Below, piece by piece: positions 56,262 to 64,000 of a stretch of DNA of 64,000 bases. The DNA is from Mytilus californianus. Its lineage: Eukaryota > Mollusca > Bivalvia > Mytilida > Mytilidae. Every line of letters begins with the position of its first letter. Position 1 is the first letter of the stretch. Both the position numbers and the translations under genes were made by a program. A model generated the notes under the pieces. It searched no databases, was not told where the DNA came from, and saw only the letters and a program-made list of their open reading frames with translations. The stretch covers positions 105,459,640-105,523,639 of the forward strand of contig NW_026262712.1 in assembly GCF_021869535.1 (NCBI RefSeq), in the 5' to 3' direction.

Positions 56262-56409
56262 ATGAACACCCACTTGAAGGCTTACATCGAACAGGAGATA
56301 AAGAAAGGTATTGAAGCTGCTATGTCAGACAAAATGGAGTCGCTGATAGATAAGAAAATGGCAACTACAAATGAATCTATCGAAACATCTGTCCAAGACA
56401 AACTTAAAG
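56262..56409 (+). CDS. C4-like gene, exon 1 (helical N-terminus)
   Basis: ATG at 56262 is followed by 49 codons and one base before donor GTGTGG at 56410. The residues are charged and alternate in a coiled-coil-like way (EQEIKKGIEAAMSDKMESLI). No signal peptide is visible, so an upstream coding exon may exist. The start is inferred. Confidence 0.6.
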
Positions 56410-57296
56410 GTGTGGAATAATGGCTACGTAGAGTGAAATTTGTTGCACCTGTTAAGTTAAAGAAAGTTGTAAATGGCTATATCATTTATTGTTTATTTAT
56501 TACTTATCGAAAATTGAAACTCCGCTGATTGATCACACACTAACAGGTTTTTCTTTTAGAACATACTATTAGATAGAATGTTCCGAATAATGGAATAAGA
56601 AATGGCAGATCATAGTCGATATAAAACCCTAGTAGTAGAAGTAATTTTCATTGTTTACATCATTTCTGTAAAAAATTAAGATAGCGCTTCCTATTACCCA
56701 TATACGACTGATGCACATCGTTTCTTCCAGTCAGTATTATATTAGATTAAAATTTCCATATTCAGCATATTCTTTTCAGCAGAGCTAATTAGTTAAAAAC
56801 CTGACCTTATTAATTATTCTTCTTTTTGTAGGTTATTGAGGGTTTTTAACGTGTTAATGGAAGCACATTTAACGCACATGCGTTCATACTCACGTTGGAT
56901 ACTCAAAATATGCACACGACCAATAATTTTACAGTCTAACAACCTTATAAAACTTAAAAAATAACGAAGCATTCAACTCTCATAACTACATGTTTATGCC
57001 ATAGATTTTGAATTGCCTCGTGGACTTTATCTGACAATAAACATTATGGTGTCTTTGAAACGAATGTACAAAATTAATTTAATCTAATTATTTGTTCATA
57101 AATATGTATTTAATGGTTATATAGAGATAACAATAATTATATGTGGTATGATTGTTTCATATTAGATATATTGTGGAATCGTCTGTCACTCCTGCTAGAA
57201 AGTCAATCCTTTATCTGAATGTAATTTTAAAAGAATAAGCCGAATTTGCTTTTTCAAAATAAACTTCATCTCTTCCATGTAAACATGTCTTTACAG

Positions 57297-57365
57297 ATAT
57301 AGGAGTAACGTACGTCAGGTGGGCTAGGAAAAGTTGTCCTAATGCTACTGAACTGGTTTACACAG
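57297..57365 (+). CDS. C4-like gene, exon 2
   Basis: Acceptor TCTTTACAG precedes 57297 and donor GTAGTA follows 57365; 69 nt, phase 1 at both ends. It encodes IGVTYVRWARKSCPNATELV, the conserved start of the domain. Confidence 0.75.
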
Positions 57366-58550
57366 GTAGTATATGTTTAGTTCGTCGCTGCAAATGTCTT
57401 AATTTTTCAAATAACATATGTAAATTGGACAATGCAATGAGTGACATAAATCACTTGAAAACCTCACATCTAAGTTAAAGTATCATGTTTTTTTATCACC
57501 TTTAAATGTTAACTAGACATGAGAGATATTTTTAAACGTTCAAAACTACTGATGGGACTATTTAGGAAAACGATACTTATAGAAATAAAGAAGAGTCAAG
57601 ACGAACAGCGAAGTGACATAGGATATAAATTATATACAATTGTAGGAAAAGAAAGGGCATCCAAAATTACTCATAAGACATTTGTAGTGGAAAAGACACA
57701 CACAACTTCCACATTAAACCTGCGTGTGATATCAAATGTTTCTGAAATGATAAGCCCTATGCTTTAGCGCACGAAATACTCTTTGAATTGCCACATACAA
57801 GAATCTATTTATTCCCTTACTACATTGGAAATTACCCCTAAAATGTGGCGATTCTATTTTCTTACACAACAGGAAATGGAAACAAAAAAAAAGGATAAGA
57901 AAGCCAGATGTCTCGGGCAGACTATAATACATGTATGACCAAAGAGAGAAATGGTTAAGAATCAAATTCGCAACACATGAAACGAAAACATGATAATCAA
58001 CAACTACAACGCTTTCAATCCTCAAAGTATGTTACGATTTCCACTATTATGATAGAAAAAGAGAGACAAAAGATACCAGAGGGACATTCAAACTCATAAG
58101 AAGAAAATAAACTGACAACGCCATGGCTAAAAAAGAAAAAGACAACAGACAAACAATAGTACACAAATTACAACATAGAAAACTAAAGAATGAGCAACAC
58201 GAACCCAACCAAAAAATGGGGGTGATGTCAGGAAGGGTATTACTAAGCAGATCCTGCTCCACATGTGACACCCGTGATAGCTTCATATGTCCATTTTAGT
58301 GTAATAATGTAATTTCCCTAATTGAATTTAAACAGGGTCTTCAAAGCTGCTGTACAAGTTTTTTTTACCCATTCTATGATTCCTTATAAATATTTTCGTT
58401 CATACTTTTGGTTTCCTTTTTTTTGTTGTTGTTTTTTAGCCTATTTAAATAATTCTAAATCACTTTTGCCGTTCTTACAGTACAACTATTCACACCATGG
58501 TATTTACATGTGTTGTCTGTACGAAATAGATATTTTTATGATTGTTTTAG
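57366..58550 (+). other. Intron 2 of the C4-like gene
   Basis: Contains an 82-codon frame at 57519-57767 without recognisable similarity, a family B tail at about 58060-58285 (minus sense), and at 58511-58541 an exact 31-bp copy of the gene's own 3' end (see 59541-59571). Confidence 0.6.
58055..58290 (-). repeat. Family B tail in intron 2
   Basis: GACAAAAGATACCAGAGGGA, ACTGACAACGCCATGGCTAA and AGCAGATCCTGCTCCACATG match 13073-13270. Confidence 0.85.
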
Positions 58551-58801
58551 GAAAAGCCGGAGGAAATCATCCAGAGCACAAAGGTGGTGGATCAAACTAC
58601 ATTTGCCTTCCAAACGATTCTGACAATGGACAATTTCAACCACATGACACTCACGTTTTATTTGGTGTGGAATACCAGACATTTTATAACTCGAAGTTAC
58701 ATGGATGGTTAAATAGTTTAGGAGACAAATAGTTTCCTTGCGCAGTTTGTCATAGAAAGAAATCGACTGTTCTAATGATTCCTTGTAACTTTCTACAATA
58801 A
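58551..58801 (+). pseudogene. C4-like gene, exon 3 with in-frame TAG
   Basis: Acceptor GATTGTTTTAG ends at 58550. The frame runs to LNSLGDK, TAG at 58730-58732, then continues in the same frame as FPCAVCHRKKSTVLMIPC, a good family match. The stop is therefore inside a conserved block, not at a natural end. A possible donor GTAACT lies at 58785. Confidence 0.7.
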
Positions 58802-58984
58802 TTTACATGATCAGTGTAGATCTTAATATTGGCATTGTTTTAACACTTTAAAACCTATCCGGTACATTATTATTTTAATATTCTAAATACTTTATATCGT
58901 TTAATAGTTCAAGTTTTTTCATATTGTTTTTTTTTCCAATGTCGGCCGGTAAAGTACCACACAATGACGCTTCAACTAATATGA

Positions 58985-59377
58985 ATGATGGGTTTGAGCA
59001 GCTTTAGTCTTGATAATGGGAAGTATAGCAGTAATTGGTGATTATTGATCTGAATACGGGTTAAAACATTTTTAACCCATCCACATTATGTATGTATGTG
59101 CCTGTCCCAAGTCAGGAGCCTGTAATTCAGTGGTTGTCGTTTGTTTATGTGTTATATATTTGTTTTTCGTTCATTGTTTGTACATAAATTAGGCCGTTAA
59201 TTTTCTCGTTTGAATTGTTTTACATTGTCATATCGGGGCCTTTTATAGCTGACTGCGGTATGGGCTTTTCTCATTGTTGAAGGTCGTACGGTGACCTATA
59301 GTTGTTAATTTCTGTGTCATTTGGTCTCTTATGGAGAGTTGTCTTATTGGCAATCATACAACATCTTCTTTTTTATA
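58985..59377 (+). repeat. Family A tail inserted upstream of the C4-like terminal exon
   Basis: CCTGTCCCAAGTCAGGAGCC, GGGGCCTTTTATAGCTGACT, GTACGGTGACCTATAGTTGT and the end CAATCATACAACATCTTCTT match the copies at 9171-9838 and 27200-27912. Its end lies within 20 bp of recognisable C4-like coding sequence. Confidence 0.85.
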
Positions 59378-59570
59378 AGTACACACAAAACACAAAACTT
59401 TATGGACTACATATGTGGCGATAAAGATGCTGAACCATTTGACCCTAGATCAACCGACGACAATCAGGGTCTAGTGTACGGTGTAAGAACGGCTTGTGGT
59501 AGTTTGAGATGTCCACCTGCACGAATTATGCTGACGTTCAGTGTGTTGTCTGTACGAAATAGATATTTTT
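59378..59570 (+). pseudogene. C4-like gene, terminal exon, frameshifted
   Basis: Reads STHKTQNFMDYICGDKDAEP, DNQGLVYGVRTACGSLRCPP, then after a shift of one base near 59526 NYADVQCVVCTK with TAG at about 59557-59559. The family ends CGSLPCPPY...TCVVC, so the shift is a defect or a sequence error. The 5' part of the exon has been replaced by the retroelement tail. Confidence 0.65.
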
Positions 59571-59578
59571 ATCTTTGA

Positions 59579-60554
59579 TATAGATAAACAGTATAATGAT
59601 ATGTACTGCTAAATTTCTCCATTCAGGTTTTACTGTAGTTATTTTAGGGAATCGTGGTTTCATGTATACATTGTAATAATAGAATGACATAATGCTATCA
59701 CATCCCCAATGTACTTTCAAAACTTAGTAGATCAACATCCACTCTAACAAATATATTAAAAACACAGGAGCAAGACTGCCTCAATTACGTTTTTTGAAAA
59801 TATTAAACAACATTAGAAATCATTAATTTGATATTGATTTTTTATGATTATTATGAAAACAAATTTTCGATCGCTGACACGTCATATTAAACGTCAAATG
59901 TAAAATGTGTTTCAATTTCCTGTGAAAATAATAAATCGGACATGATATACAGAAATTGTACTTTATTGTTAGAAAACTGCGTCGTGTATATGTTATTTAG
60001 TTGTCAAGTGTAAAATATACTCAAACAGCAATTGTTTAGTTACAAAATAATCCTTCAACTTATCTTGCAATTAATCACCTGTAAGGTTAAAGCGCAAAAT
60101 CTCCTATGTCTAGTTAATACACGATGCAATTGTCAAGCTGGTGGTACTATTACCCTGCCGCTAGTTGATACTAAAGGCATATTCAGATTTAAAAAACATA
60201 GTAAAAAAAGAAAGAAATTGACAGTTCCTTGCAAATTCTGGTTCAATATGTGCAATAGAAGTTACGAAAAGAAAACTTTCTGTCAATTACCCAGTCTAGT
60301 CTAAGATAATCATAAGGAATCCTCATGTCCGTCCGTACGTCACACTTTGGCTTTCAAATAATAAATAGAGTCCCGATTTTTAAAATTAATTGAAAAATTA
60401 ATGCATTTTTGTATCATACTAAAATAATCTGTTTTCAAATAGTAATAAGTCAATATTTATGTCAAGATTATAAACAATTGAGTGTATGCAGTCCAGTAAG
60501 ATCTGTCTTACATCATTGTACCTAGGGCAAATAAAAAAAGACATGCTGGTGCAT
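59579..60554. other. Unassigned stretch with a small cysteine-bearing frame
   Basis: The plus-strand frame 60032-60304 (90 codons) begins MFSYKIILQLILQLITCKVK, signal-like, followed by CNCQAGGTITLPL and a basic KKHSKKRKKL patch with six to seven cysteines. I do not recognise it and cannot tell it from chance. The rest is AT-rich. Confidence 0.3.
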
Positions 60555-61080
60555 GTTCACACTATACGGACTTCATATACAGGAGTGTGCAGAAACTGCT
60601 CCAACAGGGTTATGAGGAGGAAAGATTAAAAATGACACTCCGCAAATTTTAGGGACACCATCACAAATTGGTTGATCTATACGATGTGTCTGTGTCTGAA
60701 CTAACTTACGTTATTTTTACCACGTCTTAGACTGTGGATTACCATCTACGTCGTCTGGTCTGCTTAGTACCGAACGTGACCTATTCCCGAGTATGACTGT
60801 TTTGAGGAATGTGAATACGCATTGCTATACAACGTGTGTCGGTATTTATATATTCAACATTCATGTACTAAGTTATGATGTTTCTTTTGTAAGTCCGGTT
60901 GGATATATTGTTATAGCTTATGTTCGCTGCTGGAGATCACGTGGTTTGGTATTTACATTTCCCGTTTACGTGCATTTTGTTGTTACTTTCTTATACGTGT
61001 GGGTCCTATGGGTCATTGTACTGAGTTGTTGTCTGCCTATATCGTTTGGGTTTTGAATTCTGTACTTCCGGTGCATTTAA
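60555..61080 (+). pseudogene. Penelope-like coding end and tail, degenerate
   Basis: LLQQGYEEERLKMTLRKF, then a stop, GHHHKLVDLYDVSVSELTYV, parallel to LKSSLRKFYGRHHELVDSYG at 13372-13500. The following sequence to about 61080 is presumably its tail. Confidence 0.65.
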
Positions 61081-61424
61081 CATATGTCTTATTTGTCAGT
61101 ATAGTCGAGTTATTTTTATTTCTATATGTATGTAAAAGTTAAGATAAAAAAATCAGTTACTTCATTTATATGATTTTAAGTTTTAAGCAACTATAAAATG
61201 GTGTGCTGTCGTAAATTTATGGTAGGTGTCCATTGTTATTCTGCGGTTTACATGTTGTAATGTACTATTATATTAATTATTTATGTATTTTTCTGTGCTG
61301 AATGTTCGTGCGTTTGTTTGTACTGTATTCCTGTCACGTAGTGTTGTCACTTTAGCGGTATGTCTTACATTGCCATAAAAGCGGGGGGAGGGGGGAGTTC
61401 GCTAGTCAATAAACCAGGCTCAAC

Positions 61425-62720
61425 CCACCATTTTGAGCTCACCTGGCCCAAAGGGCCAAGTGAGCTTTTCTCATCACTTGGCGTCCGTCGTCCGTCGTCC
61501 GTCGTCGTCCGTCGTCGTCGTCCGTTAACTTTTACAAAAATCTTCTCCTCTGAAACTACTTGGCCAAATTTAACCAATCTTGGCCACAATCATCATTAGG
61601 GTATCTAGTTTACAAAATGTGTCTGATGACCCCGCCTGCCAACCAAGATGGCCGCTATGGCTAAATATAGAACATAGGGGTGAAATGTAGATTTTGACTT
61701 ATATCTCTGAAACCAAAGCATTTAGAGCAAATCTGACATGGGGTAAAATTGTTTATCAGGTCAAGATCTATCTGCCCCAAAATTTTCAGATGAATCGGAC
61801 AACCCGTTGTTGGGTTGCTGCCCCTGAATTGGTAATTTTAAGGAAATTTTGCCGTTTTTGGTTATTATCTTGAATATTATTATAGATAGAGATAAACTGT
61901 AAACAGCAATAATGTTCAACAAAGTAAGATCTACAAATAAGTCAACATGACCAAAATGGTCAGTTGACCCCTTAAGGAGTTATTGCCCTTTATAGTCAAT
62001 TTTTAACCATTTTTCGTAAATTTTTGTAATTTTTTACAAAAATCTTCTCCTCTGAAACTACTAAGACAAATTTAACCAAACTTGTCCACAATCATCATTA
62101 GGGTATCTCGTTTAAAAAATGTGTCCGATGACCCCGCCCGCGAACCAAGATGGCCGACATGGCTAAAAAATAGTACATAGGGTAAAATGCAGTTTTGGCT
62201 CATATCTCTGAAACCAAAGCATTTAGAGCAAATCTGACAGGATTAAATTGTTCATTAGGTCAAGATCTATCTGCCCTGAAACATGTTGTTGGGTTGCTGC
62301 CCCTGAATTGGTAATTTTAAGAAAATTTTGCAGCTTTTGGTTATTATCTTGAATATTATTATAGATAGAGATAAACTGAAAACAGCAATAATGTACAGCA
62401 AAGTAAGATCTACAAATAAATCACATGATCAAAATTGTCAATTGACTCCTTAAGGAGTTATTGCCCTTTATAGTCAATTGTTTACAATTTTCATAAATTT
62501 TGTAAATTTTTGTAAATTTTTACAAAATATTTTCCACTGTAACTACTGGGCCAAGTTCATTATAGATAGAGATAATTGTAAGCAGCAAGAATGTTCAGTA
62601 AAGTAAGATCTACAAACACATCACCATCACCAAAACACAATTTTGTCATGAATCCGTCTGTTTCCTTTGTTTAATATGCACATATACCAAGGTGAGCGAC
62701 ACAGGCTCTTTAGGGCCTCT
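61425..62720 (+). repeat. Composite element with about 500-bp tandem units, 2.4 copies
   Basis: Begins TTGAGCTCACCTGGCCCAAA and GGGCCAAGTGAGCTTTTCTC, then a GTCC/GTC minisatellite (61479-61525). Unit 1 starts near 61530 (TTTTACAAAAATCTTCTCCT), unit 2 near 62032, and a shortened third near 62518 lacks most of the unit. It ends CCAAGGTGAGCGACACAGGC and CTTTAGGGCCTCTAG, weakly inverse to the start. I recall this as a widespread bivalve repeat. No coding content. Confidence 0.85.
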
Positions 62721-62724
62721 AGTT

Positions 62725-62960
62725 TTCTTAAAATGTCCTGTACTAAGTCAGGAATATGGCAGTTGTTATCTACAGTCCGTTTCTATGTATGTTGGCGTTT
62801 GCTTTTGTTTTAGTTCAGTGTTTCTGTTGTTCCGTTGTTTTCCTCTTATAGTTGATCTGTTTCCATCGGTTTAGTTTGTTACCCGGATTTGTTTTGGCTT
62901 AAGCGAATAATGACTATTGAACAGCGGTATACTACTTTTACCTTTAGTTATTGGACATTA
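62725..62960 (+). repeat. Family E tail fragment
   Basis: AAAATGTCCTGTACTAAGTC, GGAATATGGCAGTTGTTATC, GTTACCCGGATTTGTTTTGG and TGAACAGCGGTATACTACTT match, in reverse, 44690-44910. Confidence 0.75.
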
Positions 62961-64000
62961 AAGATTGTTTGCATAATATTTTTGGTTGTTTTCACTTTAA
63001 CCGTTTAAGAGTTAGGGTCTGTAGTTTACGGATAATAATTGGGGAACCCTTTTTGAAATTGATTGAAATTTAAATAGAATGTTTCCGACTATAAAACAAA
63101 ATCACGATCTGTTTGTAGCTGTGGGTGGGGGTATCTATGATCACTATATCACCTCTCTAGTTCTTATATGATTTACATATCTTCAAATACCTGAATGTAA
63201 TTGGTCCGTTAGAGTGTTTTCCTCGGTTTACACATCGATAGACCATATTACCGAAACTACTTTCGCAGCCTTTGTAAACACAGTGTCGAGTTCACTGTGA
63301 TGAATTCGTGCTTGATACACATGAATGAATAAATAAATACAGAGAATATAAATCTATATAAAAATAACCAAATTAGTATGCGTTTAGGTGTGAAGTAGTT
63401 TACTTTTTGGTCAAATTTAACGTTCTTCTTGAGGTCTGTTTCTGCTGATATATATACTGTGATAAGATTTATGATAATTTCACAGATCGCTGACACAGAT
63501 CTAAAAACAGTTCTAACGAATAGCATCCCAGCATGGTTATAAGTAAGGAAATTTAGATTTTTCTTTCGCCATTGGAATAAATGTATATGGTTATAATATA
63601 GATTGTATTGCATAGTCTCAAAATGCGACCAATATCCTAAAACATTGATGTTCCTAGATATTTTTATAAGATTTTGGCGCCAAATGTATTCAAATTACTT
63701 CTATGATGATCTACCAAATGGAAAGTTGCTACATTCTTCCAGTTACGTATTAGTTCTATACTCTGTCTATTTATAAGAATGCACCTTTTTTCCTAATTTT
63801 GATGATCATCACGTTCACGCGTGTTTGCTGGATACTAAGTCTTGACTTTGTTTCGTGCTTTTTTTCTTCATTTTTTTCTTTGCCGCCAGAGTTTAAAGTG
63901 ATGGCACTTTGACATTCATTAAACTGGTTTTTATACACCATATAATGTAAGTACCAAGAAAATAATAGTAAGTACAAAATATTTGTTATCCATTGGTTAT
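62961..64000. other. Unassigned stretch to the window end
   Basis: AT-rich. Minus-strand frames of 118 and 68 codons (63257-63613, 63771-63977) are rich in Ile, Phe and Asn and match nothing I recognise. Confidence 0.4.

Larger units (their letters stand above)
56262..59570 (+). pseudogene. Short-chain collagen C4-like secreted protein gene, disrupted
   Basis: Exons 1 (56262-56409), 2 (57297-57365) and 3 (58551 on) join in one frame (phase 1 at both junctions). They encode a helical N-terminus (NTHLKAYIEQEIKKGIEA), DIGVTYVRWARKSCPNATEL, GKAGGNHPEHKGGGSNYICL and FGVEYQTFYNSKLHGWLN. That order is the mollusc 'short-chain collagen C4-like' domain (YVRWG..CP, AGGS..., YICLP, GAEYQT, PCAVC). A TAG at 58730-58732 interrupts it before FPCAVCHRKKSTVLMIPC. 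A family A tail sits at 58985-59377. The last exon (DYICGDKDAEPFDPRSTDDN, TACGSLRCPPA) needs a frame change near 59526 to reach NYADVQCVVCTK and TAG. The protein is normally secreted; function is unknown. Confidence 0.7.

Noticed and set aside
57519-57767. 82-codon frame as an independent gene
   Set aside because: It lies within intron 2 of the C4-like gene, with no recognisable domain and AT-driven composition.
60032-60304. Small secreted cysteine-rich peptide gene
   Set aside because: A signal-like start and several cysteines, but no family resemblance, no exon structure and no homologue recognised; kept only as a note in the unassigned stretch.
61360-61599. Arg/Ser-rich frame around 61500
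   Set aside because: It reads through a GTCC/GTC minisatellite inside a dispersed repeat.

Overview
The window looks like nuclear DNA of a bivalve mollusc, most like a mussel (Mytilus-type). It is AT-rich, with small intron-split exons bounded by GT..AG and large cysteine-rich receptor and SRCR/Ig genes. It is saturated with decayed retroelements whose 3' tails I recognise as common in mussel DNA (established knowledge from memory, not searched). There is no bacterial gene organisation and no CRISPR array, and I recognised no tRNA or rRNA gene.

Four host loci can be supported. (1) 9941-11255, minus strand: half an Ig domain followed by a two-exon SRCR domain with a frame-breaking indel. (2) 29200-33878, minus strand: a two-exon gene for a Methuselah-like (class B-like) seven-transmembrane receptor with a very large cysteine-rich ectodomain. 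It is intact across a clean phase-0 intron and is the best-preserved gene here. (3) 54044-55108, minus strand: exons 1 and 2 of a secreted cystatin, with the QxVxG motif split exactly by the intron. (4) 56262-59570, plus strand: a gene of the mollusc 'short-chain collagen C4-like' family, apparently a pseudogene (in-frame stop, retroelement tail before the last exon, terminal frameshift).

Most of the rest is mobile-element debris, often nested. A 5.3-kb Ngaro-type tyrosine-recombinase retrotransposon (3898-9170: gag, RT-RNase H, YR, SGNH hydrolase) sits inside a Penelope-like fragment (3425-3897 plus tail 9171-9838). A CR1/L2-like LINE (13657-16617) is split by a 546-bp element. A Jockey-like LINE lies at 23212-25640 and another LINE 3' end at 16639-17375 (minus). 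A decayed pogo/Tigger transposon (39757-41462, minus) split an older retroelement tail. Two copies of one Penelope-like family in opposite orientation (44371-46324 and 47786-48428) make a large inverted repeat. Around these lie foldback elements, MITE-like hairpins, minisatellites and microsatellites.

Layout: 0-3.4 kb tandem repeats; 3.4-9.8 kb nested Penelope/Ngaro; 9.9-11.3 kb Ig-SRCR gene; 12-18.8 kb hairpins, LINEs and foldback; 18.8-23 kb mostly unassigned; 23-28.3 kb LINE and tails; 29-33.9 kb receptor; 34-53.9 kb largely repeats; 54-55.1 kb cystatin; 56.2-59.6 kb C4-like pseudogene; 59.6-64 kb repeats including a two-and-a-half-copy 0.5-kb tandem element. The host genes show no operon-like or pathway link. 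No clearly new molecular system is evident. The most notable points are the receptor ectodomain with its 3'-UTR palindrome, the nested insertions that give exact element boundaries, a short core shared by different retroelement tails, and the chimeric-looking C4-like pseudogene.
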